Position numbers and translations under genes: made by a program. The notes beneath the pieces are model-generated. The model did not search any database. It worked only from the letters and a program-made list of their open reading frames with translations, and was not told the DNA's origin. From Batkoa obscura (Eukaryota > Entomophthoromycota > Entomophthoromycetes > Entomophthorales > Batkoaceae), in contig JASVEC010000046.1 of assembly GCA_030770535.1 (NCBI GenBank), positions 226,403-290,402 on the forward strand: a DNA stretch of 64,000 nucleotides. The letters run 5' to 3'. This document shows positions 11,482 to 22,911 of the stretch, piece after piece. Numbering within the stretch: the first letter of the stretch is position 1; each line of letters starts with the position of its first letter.

Positions 11482-12963
11482 ATGAGTTTGAGTAAAAAAA
11501 ATAATACACCCACAAAAAAAGATATATCAACAGATCTTAAAGTAAGTTTCATTAGAGTAGAACTAGAATACAAATCTAAATTACAATATTTAAAATTCAA
11601 AATTTTATTTAAAAGGTTCAATTCCCACCAAATGATACTGTAGCTACTTTAAATTGGTCACCGGTAGCTGATTATTTTGTTGTTGCTTGTTGGGATGGAG
11701 AGGTAATAACAATAAGTAAACAAATAAAAAACTAACCAATCTTATTAAAGGTTCGTGTTTACCAAGTACATCCCAATCTCAGTACATCCGGAGTAGCTAG
11801 TTATAAACATGAAGGACCGGTATTAGTAGCAAAATTTAGTCCAGTAAGTAATTTCAGTTGATATTAGTATTTTTTATAGATTTAATAAGCATATTAATTC
11901 GTATATAGGATGGTAATAAAATAGTATCTGGTGGCGGAGATAAAAAGATTATTGTATATGATTTAGTTACTAAAAAACAAAGCATTATTGGGCAACATAA
12001 TGATAGTATTAGTGGTATTGATTTTTATTCACCTACAAATTTTGTGACTTCCTCTTGGGATAAAACATTAAAGGTAAAGAATATTTTAACTTAAAACGAT
12101 AATAATAATAGTTCTTTGTTTAATTAAATTTATTTAACTAATTAATATTTTATTCCAAACAGTATTGGGATTTAACTAAATTTCAAATGATTGGACAAAA
12201 CGAGTTACCTGATAAAATTTATAAATTATCGATTGCTTTTCCATTGATGGTAGCAGCAGTAGGTAGTGAAAATTTTGCTATTTATGATTTAAATAATCCA
12301 GGTACTTTAATGAAGGTAATAACATAATAAGTAAATAAATAATAAACAAATAATAATATATAATTATTTGATTTATAATTTAAATTAAAACTAAATCCGT
12401 AGGTTATGACACCCAACAAAATGGTAGGAATTCCCAAAACATTACAAGCGTTTTCTGGAGCAACACCAGGTTTTATGTATGGAATAAGTAAAGGTAAAGG
12501 AGCAGTAGTTCATATTGATGAAAAATATTCGGATGGAAAAGATAAAAAAGATGTAACATTTCGATGTAATCGAGATGAAAAATATTGTTATACAATTCAT
12601 CAAGTACTAAGTCATCCTAATAAATTGGATGCTATGTATGCTTTGGGCTCTGATGGAGGTATTTCTACTTTTGATTTAACCAAAAAAGTTCGGATTTGTT
12701 CCATGTTTCATAAGGGGAAAAGTATCACTGCAGGTGGATTTGATAGAAATGGATTTCTATTGGCATATGCTACTGGTTATGATTGGAGTAGAGTAAGTTT
12801 TGTAATTATTTAAATTAAGCAATCTTTAGTTTATATTATTTATATTAATCTATATTTTATCTGTATTTTATTTCTATTTTAGGGTTATAAATATCATAAA
12901 CATGATGATAATTTTCAAATCTTTTTACACCAAGTTCAACCTGAAGAACTTAATAAACAATAA
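11482..12963 (+). CDS. RAE1/GLE2-like WD40 mRNA-export factor (paralogue A)
   Basis: Seven exons: 11482-11541, 11616-11702, 11751-11843, 11909-12073, 12163-12315, 12403-12792 and 12883-12963, giving 342 residues. RAE1/GLE2 is a seven-bladed beta-propeller that binds Nup98-type nucleoporins and acts in mRNA export. Blade signatures include ACWDGEVRVYQV, IVSGGGDKKIIVYDL, TSSWDKTLKYWDL and GSDGGISTFDL. The ending FLLAYATGYDWSRGYKYH is typical of RAE1/GLE2 and argues against the related BUB3. A second family member lies at 30903-32355 with almost the same exon lengths. This copy is the more divergent: it has a longer stretch before blade 5 and less canonical repeats, so it may have a specialised role (inference). 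Confidence 0.88.
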
Positions 12964-13850
12964 TAAGTAAGATTATAAATAATAATAATTATTAAGGAAA
13001 ACATGGGGTTAAATAAATTATTGTGATAATAAAAAGTTGAATAAAAATATATTTTATTAAGTTTTATTTGTGAATAGATTGAAATTAAAATAACCTAATC
13101 AATATCGCAATAAAAAGATCAATTATTTTTAAATTTATAGTTTACTTTTTTAAGAGTTAAAAAGTATAATTTTACAATTTATTAAATATCAACTTTAAAA
13201 CTAAAAATAATAATAAAATAGTAAAAGTAATACAATATGTTTTACTAGCATTAATTAAGTTTTTTTTTAAAAGAATACAGTTCATTCTTTATTGAAAATT
13301 TTCAATATTGAGGGGAAAAGAAATTAGTAAAAGTTAACAGGAAAGAGAGATGAATTATTTGATTAGGACTTGAAGATTACGTCCTAATCTTTTGCTTCCT
13401 AAATGTATGCTATATTCACACTTTACTTTGCATTTTATATAGAGAGATGAAGCTAATAGATTAGCATCAACTTCTTTGGAGCTGTTCTCAAAATGGAAAT
13501 TAACAGTTATCTACAAGCTCAACCTAACAAGCTATTAATAGATTTTAATCTCAAATAATTAATAGAAATACAAAGTGATTATAAATTTAAAATGTTATTT
13601 ACAATATTACTATACTGAATGCTCCATTAGTAGTTAAATGGATTACGGATGAAGAGAAGATCATTGAGCAATTGAAATATATTTTCATATTTAAATTAAA
13701 ATTTTATAACACTAACTTGAATACATTTAGTTTCTAATAAAAGTCGTAAAGCCAATTTTGATTTTATTAGCATTTTATTGAGCTAATTTTTTACTTCTAT
13801 TAAATCAATTATAATATTAGTGTAATATTAACAAAAATAAAAATAAGGAT
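12964..13850. other. intergenic, no gene recognised
   Basis: AT-rich 3' flank of the RAE1-like gene. There is a short open stretch on the plus strand near 13490 (MEINSYLQAQPNKLLIDFNL) that stops quickly and resembles nothing I can name; it could be a gene relic. Confidence 0.4.
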
Positions 13851-13879
13851 AAAAACAAAAACTAGAGTAATAAAAGAAG

Positions 13880-14392
13880 ATTTATCAATGGCTAATGTAA
13901 AAAGTTAATGACTGTAAGTGCTAGTTTGCTTACAAAATAGTTATATTAACATTGAGACTTCCTTTAATTTGTATATTGTACAAGATTTATTGAAGATGCG
14001 ATGAGAGTAACAAGTAAAAAAAAATGTAGTATGCTTATAAACAACAACGAAATCTAGCTCAGCTGTAAGCATAACCAGTACAATATCGGGATTTGATTTA
14101 GTTTCTTATAAATAATGGCAGCTATGATGAATTCAATAAGTGTACTAGTAATGAAAGAGCAGTAAGATAACAATCAATATCTATATTTATATCTTTTAAA
14201 TCAAAAGCTTTAATTTTGGTTACTTTAATATTAGAGAAGAAAGATAAAAAATAAAGAAACTTTTAAATGTAATATCACTAGTTCGATTGGTTACGATTTG
14301 ACTTATAAATCTACATTTGTATAAGTCGCACCCAACATTGATGTTGATTTTATTAAAATTAAACTCTTTCTTTTTAATTTCAAGAATATCAT
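13880..14392 (-). pseudogene. LRR gene relic, C-terminal part
   Basis: On the minus strand around 14220-14360 the sequence reads INVGCDLYKCRFISQIVTN, then FKSFFIFYLSSL. This aligns by eye with FDLSKCKFINQITTGF and FNEFFLFPPLFPNL in the relic at 37640-38760. The coding sequence is closed by stops on both sides, and transposon remnant D begins immediately to its right. Confidence 0.45.
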
Positions 14393-14990
14393 ATAGGGAT
14401 GTCTGAACCGGTTTCATTTTATTTAATTAAATACTTCAAAAAATTTTGCTCAAAATTCTGTAAAAATAAATCCTTGACACAGTTTTAAATTATTTTACTA
14501 TAGTTTATATTGTAAATTAGCAGAAATTCCACTAAATTTAATGGAAATTCTTAGATTAGCAAGGCTTTTACTAATATAGCCTATATATTAATATTAATCA
14601 AAGTTGCAATATGTAAATAAATATATGGGGATGTATTTTTGTATTTAACAATTTTACTACAATCTTTTCACTCAAATAGCGCTTAAAAAATGGAAGAATA
14701 ATGAAACTAAAAAAAACAGCCCCATATCTCTCTACAAAACTTTACTAACAAATATTCGCTATTGATTGCTTTACAGCCAACATTACAGATTTGTTATTAG
14801 ATGAGCGAAGTATTTTAATGTTATAGCCATATTATCAATTTATCATCAAGTTAATAAACAACTGTATAGGAGGGAGTGGTTGACCTCAAAATCATAATTA
14901 ATTATTCTTGTATAATACAACTAATATAATAATAGTTTTTGTTTATTATTACAACTACCTGATCTTTAATTATTTATTAACTTACCTATT
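14393..14990 (-). mobile_element. DNA transposon remnant D (left end only), with MITE inside
   Basis: It begins ATATAGGGATGTCTGAACCG and matches the left noncoding end of copies A and B, through the GGGAGGGAGTGGTT block, to about 14990. No transposase sequence remains. It shares with copy C a stretch (AGCAAGGCTTTT and flanks, about 14553-14620) that A and B lack, so C and D belong to an older or longer subfamily. A MITE is inserted at 14623. Confidence 0.8.
14623..14727 (+). repeat. MITE copy inside remnant D, ATAT duplication
   Basis: ATAT flanks both ends. Copy C has the corresponding empty site (AATAAATATATCTT near 55594), confirming a 4-bp duplication. Confidence 0.9.
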
Positions 14991-15112
14991 ACATGCTATT
15001 CTTAATAACCCAAGTCTATCTTAGTCACATAAACTAAGACCTTTCGACTTATAGTGTAGTCAACCAGGCAATAGCTGTTTTTGACTCCAAACACTGAGTA
15101 CCAGATTTCACA
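14988..15112 (-). mobile_element. fragment of a solo-LTR-like fossil
   Basis: On the minus strand it starts TGTGAAATCTGG and matches the first ~125 bp of the 463-bp insert at 56922-57384. It ends where transposon remnant D begins. Only one end is present, so it is an old partial copy. Confidence 0.7.
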
Positions 15113-15342
15113 ACTTTCAATTATACGCTTGTTGTTGTTCTCTCTCTTCAAAAGATGACCAGAAGAATCAAATAGCTTTATATTTTAAAGTTTTTTGAGA
15201 CTCTCAAAATGATTGATATTAAAACCAGTATTAAATATACTATCGATTATTAGTTCTACATTAAAACTAAAATTAGATTCAGTTGGGGTAAAAATATTTA
15301 GTAAAATTATTGATATTTCCCCTTCAAAGCACAACTTGCAAA

Positions 15343-15400
15343 TGTTCTTTTAAGAATTTTACCAATACCCCTTCTACTCAAATAGCGTTTAAAAGATGAA
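15343..15400 (+). repeat. partial MITE
   Basis: Only the middle of the MITE is present (TAAGAATTTTACCAATA through AATAGCGTTTAAAAGATG). Neither GGGG end is visible. Confidence 0.6.
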
Positions 15401-16155
15401 GGACTTTCTTTTTTTGAAATAATCAATTACAATAGTAACACTATTAATAAATGATGTGTACAAGCATCACTATATGCAAAACTAAACCTAGTTGCTTTAT
15501 ATTCATTATTTTACAAAGTATATGCAAAAATGAGTAATTAGTTACTTTTAATAGTGGCATGATATAATTTAATGTTTATTTATTTCCTGAATAAAAAATT
15601 GCTATAGAATTCCTTACAACTGATAATTTTGACTTTTTATAATAGCATAAGCTTATGATGTATAAGGATAGCTTTTTAGTAACTTTTGCACAAAAAGGAG
15701 TTTGAATTTAAAATAAACACAAATTGCCTTTGATAATATTATAATTATCTTATTAAAAGTGTTGAAAATAGCCACCTATCGATAAGGCCAAAAATGATAT
15801 CATATCATATAATATAAAAAATGAATATTAAGTATAGTTTTAGATATTAACACTTATACCTCTTCTCTACGAATAAAAAATATAAAGTGAAATGTAGTCG
15901 ACTTAGGTTAAATTAACCTATATATCTCTAGTGTCATAAATCAAGTTTGATTAATAAATGTTGTTATTGAGCTTATTGAAATAGTTATCCTTGATTGTAA
16001 AACGTAAAGGAATGAAATAATTCATATATGTTTTTTAGAAATAAAATTGATACAGTAAAATATCAATTGTCTTGGAAAAATTTATAAATAAATTCTTTAT
16101 TTAATAGATTTGTAAATAAATATGGTGGATTATAGTACAATCTATTATTGTTAAG
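15401..16155. other. intergenic, no gene seen
   Basis: AT-rich sequence downstream of the P450 gene. I see nothing recognisable. Confidence 0.5.
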
Positions 16156-17778
16156 TTAAAATTTAAGCTCATTTCTAGGCTTAATTCCAAGTATCATTCC
16201 CTGCTCCTTAAGCTTAAGTACCAAAAAAAGATAAGGAGTAGTGGTAGCATCTTTATGATAATATTGAATATCAAAATAATATAAAAAGGAAGACAAAAAG
16301 TGGAACATAGCTAACCAAGCAAACTCTCTACCAGCACAGGACCCAGGACCAATTAAAAAGGGTAAGTAATTTGATTTAACACTTGAGTCTAAAAATCTTT
16401 CAGGTATAAATTGATCACTATTTTCCCAAATTTCATTACTACGGTGGTAAGCATACGTTCCAATACCAACTTCAATGCCTTCTGGTAGATAGTATCCTTC
16501 TAACTCCACTCCTCCTTTGGGTGTTATTCTAGGTAGAAAACCAGCTGCAATTGGATATAATCGCATAGATTCACTGATACAGGCTTCTAAATAAGGACAA
16601 TTCTTTTTTATGAGCTCGTAAGTGATTTCTTCAGCTGAATAATCTTTATATAACTGATCAATTTCTTTTCTAACTCTATCAAGTTTGTCTGGATGTTCAA
16701 GCAATAATTTTAAAATCCAAATTATGGTATTGGCAGTAGTATCAGTACCTCCAATAAAACCAATAGTAACTTCAGCAGCTAATTCATCCAAAGTCATTGG
16801 GTTCTTGCTATTAATGATAAATGACTGTAAAATATCATTGAATTCGATAGAATCATCTTTAGCTAATTGTTTTTGTCTATTTTGTACTTTTGATTTACAA
16901 AATTCAATAAATTGTTGATAGTTTTGTTTACCAAAATAGTTACCACCGATTGTTTTTAATATTGGAAATTCATAGTGCATAACCCCATAAGTCTGTGCCC
17001 CTTTGAACCATTTTAAAATAGGTACTGCACTTTCGTCTTGATTTATTAAATCTAAGTTTTCACTTAATATCAATTGACCGTTGATTGTAAATAAAACCTG
17101 GTGAATTAGTTCATTGATATCACAATATCCTTTGGTTTCATATAATTCCTTTAATTTCTTTAATAGAGGTAAGAAATTATTTTGAACTATGGCAGGTTCC
17201 AATTTCTTCAAATTAGAACTGTTGAGTATTTGACCTACGACCTTTTTCTATCAAATTTATTAATATTATTACTTTATTAAAATTTATAAAAAAAACTTAC
17301 TTTTTCGGAAGCAGCTCCTTTTTCGCTAAGGAATTTCATTAGTAAAATAGAAATAGTTAAAACGAATATGCTTACATAGCAGAAAATATATTTGGTGCGC
17401 CAAAATCAAATGAAGGGTAAATGCCGCTCTTTTGATATTTATAAGTGCCGTAAATGGTATCTGACGAATTTTTGGTATTAGTCATAACTCGGTCCGGTGC
17501 AAAATGTACAACTGGACCATATTGGTCCTGGAGCTCCTTTAAAAATGTATGGTAACTACCATGAGCGACGTAATATTTGGCGTATAGGCCTGTCATTTTA
17601 CCCAGAATAGGACCAGGCACATAACGTAAGCTACTGATATATTTTACATAGATATACTAATAATTCATGTTAACTTATTGATAAATATGGGAATTATTTA
17701 TCTTACTCGCAATAGGATATACCCTATTAATGATAATGATAAGGCTAAGTTTATATTAAATAATATATTTAAAGACAT
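16156..17778 (-). CDS. cytochrome P450 (complete)
   Basis: Four exons on the minus strand: 17778-17707, 17656-17376, 17325-17301 and 17247-16156, giving 489 residues. A P450 monooxygenase; the substrate is not predictable. Exon 1 encodes a hydrophobic ER anchor (LALSLSLIGYILL). The I-helix oxygen-activation motif reads GGTDTT. The K-helix ExxR is Glu352-Arg355 (SESMRLYP). The meander carries PERF, and the heme-ligand loop is FLIGPGSCAGRE with Cys430. The usual arginine two residues before the cysteine is a glycine-serine pair here, a departure from FxxGxRxCxG. The start was chosen because the first Met in the open frame opens the anchor and the following splice keeps frame. It is paralogous to the partial gene at 1-697 with the same three first exon sizes, including the 25-nt microexon. 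Confidence 0.92.
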
Positions 17779-18349
17779 TTCCTAAAGTTTTTTTAAAATT
17801 ATAATTCAAAAACTAGTATTCATTTCATATTTATACTTTTTCTACTACTTATTAATATCATTATCTATATTATATTATCCTCTGTATTATTTTTGATTAG
17901 TAATATTATTTACTATCTGAAGATTAATTATACAAAAAATGAAGTTCTTTTACTAAAAGGAGCTTTGCTTTAGCAGTATTTTATTTAAATTTAAAAGCCT
18001 CCAACGTTAAAGGATTTATGCCTTAATAAATGGTCATTTTTACCTTATGAAAATGGATTATAGTGGAGTACTAAAATTTCAGTTTTTAAAAAAATGCAAG
18101 CAACCAAAAAAACTAAACAACAGTAAACGGCAGTAAACTGTAGAAATACAATGATAAAAATGGACATAAAATATTATCATTTTTAGTTTGACACTTGAGT
18201 TGATTTCTAACCTCGAAGGAAATAAACTGTCATGTATTTGCGATCAAACTATACTATAAACTGCTTCTATAATCTAGTTTACTCCCGGCTTATTATGATA
18301 CTTTTAGTCCGAAACCTATGAAAAAAATATGATTAATTACTATCTTATA
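17779..18349. other. intergenic, no gene seen
   Basis: Upstream flank of the P450 gene. No TATA box is clear, and no repeats apart from the MITE at its right edge. Confidence 0.45.
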
Positions 18350-18440
18350 TTTTGGGATGTTTTTTTGGCTTCATACTTTCTCCAGTTAAGTGCTTTTGAA
18401 CCGAAAAATTGTTAGTAAAATTCTTAAACTAAAAAAGTAA
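18350..18440 (-). repeat. degenerate MITE, reverse orientation
   Basis: It starts TTGGGATGTTTTTTTGGCTT and keeps the GAAAAATTGTTAGTAAAATT core. The right end is eroded. Confidence 0.65.
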
Positions 18441-18530
18441 TATTGATATATAAATCAAATGATAATCTATATATTGATATTTTTAGCATGCAAATAATTT
18501 AGATATTCACAAGTAATGAGAATTTCGTTT

Positions 18531-18725
18531 GCTATTATTATTAACATTGAATGTAAAATGTTATTATTGTTTAAAACACTCTAATAATCAACAGTTACTT
18601 TTTAATGAAATATATTTATTTATTTATGTATTAACTTAATAAACACTCTTTTCAAAAGTTATTTTAACTATTTAACTGTTTTAATCAATAGTAATAATAT
18701 TACATTCAATGTTAATAATGATAGT
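18531..18725. repeat. fold-back inverted repeat
   Basis: Arm 18531-18578 contains TATTAACATTGAATGTAA and arm 18678-18725 contains its complement TTACATTCAATGTTAATA. Imperfect matching extends to about 45-48 bp per arm around a ~100-bp AT-rich spacer. It could be a non-autonomous fold-back element. No target duplication is obvious. Confidence 0.65.
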
Positions 18726-19250
18726 AAATTAAATTAATATATTATATAATACCAACATTGACTAGAATGTTATACTAAGACACCTTTTAATTCAAAAATT
18801 TAAAATAAAAAGTCTACGGGGGAATAAAGGTTTATATACAATAGATCACACTAAAAGTTTATTGTTTGAGAACTTAATGGCGACAACAATAAGTGGAATA
18901 TTAATTTTACAAAGAGAGTTCAAATATAAATTGTAGACTAAAATAATAGTTTGGACATAATAAATTATTATTTAACAAATGAAAACAAGATCTTAGCTTT
19001 AAGTTTATTAACATCTACCAAAATAAAAACATACTCAATAGTGAATTTTAAAAATAAAGATCTAATGAAAAGCAAACAAAGAGCTGAAAAAGATTTATTA
19101 ATAGCTAATACCAAAAATGAAGGCATTCAATCTTGACATGTATCCAACGTTTGTTGAGTTTTTTGAGTTTATTTACTAAATTACTAAGAGTGAAATCTTT
19201 ATAAAGATTCTTAAATAGTATTAAATATAATAAGCATAACAAAATAAGTA
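18726..19250. other. intergenic, no gene seen
   Basis: AT-rich. A lysine-rich open stretch near 18951-19136 has no family features and no start context I trust. Confidence 0.45.
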
Positions 19251-19384
19251 ATGAATTATAAATTCAATCAGCCTAGCATTAGGACTTTTTTCAATCTGTT
19301 ATATAGCTCATAGTTTATGATTAATCTAATAGGGATCATAAGCAATAAAACAGTAGTAAGTTTATAATTACTGTCTTCATTTAT

Positions 19385-20580
19385 ATTTCTCAACTCAAAT
19401 CGACTAATTTTAATTACTTTAAGGTTTGGGAAGAGAGATAAAAAGAAAAATAAATTGTCAAATGATAAATCTACTTTATGAATTTACATTTACATAAATT
19501 GCACCCATCTACATCCTTGACATTATACTCATTTATTTTGCGTTTCTCTATTGTATCATGAAAGGCATAAATTAGACATTCAATATATATGATTCAAATA
19601 TTTTTTAATAAAGAAATTGATTTTAACATTGATCTTGATAGATTCCTAGTATATACTTCTTTTAATGCTATTAATTTTAATAACCATAGTTAACAGATTT
19701 TGATGAATCAAAGCTACCTAAAAAATAACATTAGCATCTTGGTTATATTCAAGTTATTGCTATTCATTAGAAAAGAGTCAGAAACATCAATTCCTTTTAT
19801 AATTTATGTTAAAACTAGAATATGGGGGTGTTTTTTTGTGTAGCAATTTTATTAACAATCTTTCTACTCAAATAGCGCTTAAAAAATGGAAAAATAATGA
19901 AATCAAAAAAAACATCCCCATATAGTATCCCTCCAATCATTAAATCTAAATTGGAAATAAAGTTTATGTTTGATTCAAATTTAGTTAGAGTAGTAATATG
20001 TCACATTCTCCCAAATATAATACCTTTAAGCTTGTAAATTGTGTCTTGATTAAATTCCAACTGTTAAGGTCTAGGCTGATACTAGAACCTACTCTAAGAA
20101 ACTTTAATTTAACTAGCTTTAAGCATCTAATAACATTATTTATATTGCCGCGAAAACACTTAAAACTTAAAACTTCTACTTGATTCAAGTAGTTTTTAAA
20201 TAAATTTATTATAGACGCGTAACCAAAATATATATATATGACTAACTTTTTTAATTTTGAAAGTTGTATTTTAATATTATTATTGCTTTTACAGTCATAT
20301 AAATATGAATCATCATTATAATTAAAGTTGTTAGATCAGGGCAATGACCCAAAAATTTAATAATATTTCTACTTACAGTTAAATGCTTTATTTTTAATTC
20401 GTTTTTTAGAGTAAACCCTTGATGCTTTTTGAATCTTTGAAACTCAATATCTTCACTAATTGGATATAATATTTTACCTATTTATTCAATAATAATTTGA
20501 TACAAAGGTCTTTCTTGTGCCAGTACATTTATTCTTATTTCATCCCTTTTGTTATATTTATGCTCTGTTTGTATATATTT
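19385..20580 (-). pseudogene. LRR gene relic carrying a MITE
   Basis: Minus-strand remnants of the LRR family. At 20188-19985 the sequence reads VEVLSFKCFRGNINNVIRC, then further on LDLNSWNLIKTQFTSLKVLY, matching the relics at 5148 and 37640. A C-terminal CKCKFIK-type block lies near 19500. The frame is broken repeatedly and a MITE is inserted at 19820-19923. Confidence 0.5.
19820..19923 (+). repeat. MITE copy inside an LRR relic
   Basis: It starts TATGGGGGTG and ends ACATCCCCATA. The left ATAT is altered to GAATAT. Confidence 0.85.
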
Positions 20581-20604
20581 ATCATTTTCAAGTTCCTTTG
20601 CAAT

Positions 20605-20710
20605 ATATGGAGGTGTTTTTTTGGCTTCATTATTCTTTCCATCTTTTGAGCACTATTTGAGTGGAAAAATTAGTAATAAAATTCTTAAGCACAAAAATAT
20701 ATGCCCATAT
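20605..20710 (-). repeat. MITE copy, ATAT-flanked
   Basis: Reverse orientation, starting ATATGGAGGTGTTTTTTTGG and ending ATATGCCCATAT. Confidence 0.85.
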
Positions 20711-21818
20711 ATTAAATAGCTTAGTTTATACTTTATAGCTTTATCATATTAGATATGTTCTTATTTAGCAGTTATAAATTAAGTATGTCTATTGCCTTTA
20801 CATATTTGAATATCTCATATGATGAATCGTTAAATAATTGATCAAACTTCATTTTTTTATAGAGGAGTTTATACATTTATTTGCCTATTTATATGTTTGA
20901 TCATAATGTACTTTTGTTCCAAATATTAAATGTTAAATGTTAAATATGATATCAGTACTATTGATTGATTGTAAGTACAAGCATTATCACAAGCAAAACG
21001 AGCAGCTGTTCTTAGTTTAGTATTTCAGTAAAAAAATTGATTAAATCAAATAATTTAATAATATTTTTACTAAAATGTATATTTGATCGATAAATTATTG
21101 TTCTTTTTAATAAAAAGTTAGTTTCTATAAAAATTAACATTATGAGTTATTTAGTATAACATTTAAATCATATAATTAAAAGATCATATTTTTAGCAAGA
21201 TTATATTAAAAAATCGAAATATTTTTTTTTCCTATCTATAATCAATAGCTTGAATACTTGAACTATTTTTAACAAACAAAAATGAAAGACATTATATACC
21301 CAAGTAAACAATTTATAAAAATTCATATCTGTTGTATTATTAAAAAAGGCTTTGCTTATTGATATAGTGCAATATAAGCTATAAACACATTTCCATAATA
21401 ATGTAGATTTACGCTTTGATCCAATTTAACCTGAGTAACAAACTCCTAGGGTTTTTACCTATAGTAACTAAATTTAATTGAAGTTATTGTTTAATAATGA
21501 TTTACATATCTAAATAGATATAAACTATTTTTTAATAATATGGACCTACTTAACCTGGTAAATAGATAATTAAACTATTATTTTATTCTTTACCAGTTTA
21601 TATTTACTTTATCAAATATATTAAAAGTGCCCAGGCAGCTTTTAAAATATGTTAAATTAAAAATTTTAAAAATTTTAAAAATCCATAGTAACAAAATTTG
21701 ATTTTATGAAATAGTCTTTATTAAGTCTGGGGCTGCTGATGAATATCCATATTCATATTCCTTCATAGAAATATGAAGCGCTTAATATTTAAAACTACAA
21801 AAATGCGCTCAAAAAAGC
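20711..21818. other. intergenic upstream of protease 1
   Basis: AT-rich with no gene. The block AGTCTGGGGCTGCTGATGAATA near 21724 is echoed upstream of protease 2 (AGTCTGGGACTATTAGCGAATA, about 40825), so it may be a shared upstream element or shared ancestry. Confidence 0.5.
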
Positions 21819-21826
21819 TATAAAAG
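21819..21826 (+). promoter_or_regulatory. TATA box of protease 1
   Basis: TATAAAAG lies 61 bp before the start codon. The same octamer lies at a similar distance (62 bp) from protease 2, and near the P450 genes at 44123 and 47952. Confidence 0.75.
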
Positions 21827-21879
21827 AAAAGTGTATGTAACTACCACTCATAAACAATTAAGTTTGATACTAAATTGAA

Positions 21880-22911
21880 ATGATTCAAAAGGAAATTTTA
21901 ATTAAAGCATTTGAGGTCTTTTTCGTAGCCATTTTAGCTACTTCAGCACAAGCTGCACCAGCCGATAAAAATTCAACAAAGCCAGACGATACTCCAACTA
22001 ATAGAATTATTAATGGTAATACCGGTTCATGGGCTAACTATCCATCTTTAGTTTCTTTACGTGTTAATGGCGGGCATTCCTGTGGCGGCGCCCTTCTCAA
22101 TGCTAACACCGTTTTGACAGCTTCTCACTGTTCTGAAGTTTCCCCTGGCTCTGTCTCTGTATGGGCATACGCTGGCGGTAACCTCCAAAGACGCCAATGG
22201 TGGGGTGATCAACAAGAGCAAGAACAACCATGGTGGGGCGGTGAACAAGAGCAAGAACAGCCATGGTGGGGTGGTCAACAAGAACAAGAACAAGAACAAC
22301 CATGGTGGGGTGGTCAACAAGGACAAGAACAACAACAAGAACAACAACCGTGGTGGCCTCAAGAAGGAGAGCAGCACCAGCAACCACAAGCTCAAGCCCA
22401 GAGTGGACCAGATGGCTCATATACCGAACATCGTGTAAGCCAAATCATTAAGCATCCCAATTATAGTTCTGGCGGTTATATTCAATATGATGTTGCTATT
22501 TGGAAATTAGCAACTCCAGTTAGTGCACGTAATTTTTACCAAATTGATACTCAAAATACTGGTAATCAAGAAGGCGCTTCAACCCGATTTGCAGGCTGGG
22601 GTAGAGTGGATCCGAATGATCAGTATAGATTAGCTTCAAGATTGCAAGAAGCCAACCTTCCCGTTTATTCTTTTGATTCTTGTAATGCTGCTTATCAAGG
22701 TTTATCTAAACCTCATCATTTATGTGCTGGTTATCGTGAAGGTCGTTCAGCTGTTTGTCAAGGTGATTCTGGAGGTCCACTTGTTATTGGAAATACTATC
22801 ATTGGTGTTACTTCCTTTGTCAAAGATTTAAGATGTCTTAATCCTGACTTTCCTTCTGTATTTGCTCGTGTAAATACCTATGCGCAATGGATTCAGCAAT
22901 ATGTTAGATAA
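21880..22911 (+). CDS. secreted S1 serine protease with Trp-rich insert (protease 1)
   Basis: An intronless gene of 343 residues. A signal peptide (to about Ala25) and a short propeptide precede a mature start at RIINGN (cleavage after Arg42), as in chymotrypsin-family zymogens. The triad is His83 (LTASHC), Asp204 (YDVAIWKL) and Ser297 (CQGDSGGP). Cysteines fit the three standard disulfides. The residue at the primary specificity position (chymotrypsin 189) is Ala, and the 216 position is Val, so trypsin-like cleavage is not expected and an elastase-like pocket is more likely (inference). Between the first barrel strands and VSQIIKHPNY, residues ~106-172 form an insert of Gln/Glu runs with one QWW and four PWW motifs, absent from ordinary S1 proteases. 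Protease 2 at 40979 has a shorter, proline-rich version. Confidence 0.93.
   Translation: MIQKEILIKAFEVFFVAILATSAQAAPADKNSTKPDDTPTNRIINGNTGSWANYPSLVSLRVNGGHSCGGALLNANTVLTASHCSEVSPGSVSVWAYAGGNLQRRQWWGDQQEQEQPWWGGEQEQEQPWWGGQQEQEQEQPWWGGQQGQEQQQEQQPWWPQEGEQHQQPQAQAQSGPDGSYTEHRVSQIIKHPNYSSGGYIQYDVAIWKLATPVSARNFYQIDTQNTGNQEGASTRFAGWGRVDPNDQYRLASRLQEANLPVYSFDSCNAAYQGLSKPHHLCAGYREGRSAVCQGDSGGPLVIGNTIIGVTSFVKDLRCLNPDFPSVFARVNTYAQWIQQYVR

Noticed and set aside
11482-12963. BUB3 as the identity of RAE1-like A
   Set aside because: The C-terminal YATGYDWSRGYKYH block and exon structure match the RAE1/GLE2 paralogue at 30903.
14988-15112. Treating this block as part of transposon D
   Set aside because: It matches the separate 463-bp insert of copy C, not any part of copies A or B.
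18951-19136. 61-codon open stretch
   Set aside because: Lysine-rich, low information, no family resemblance.
22057-22451. Several long open stretches overlapping the protease 1 insert in other frames and on the minus strand
   Set aside because: They arise from the repetitive GC-richer codons of the Gln/Glu/Trp insert. The S1 protease frame accounts for the region completely.
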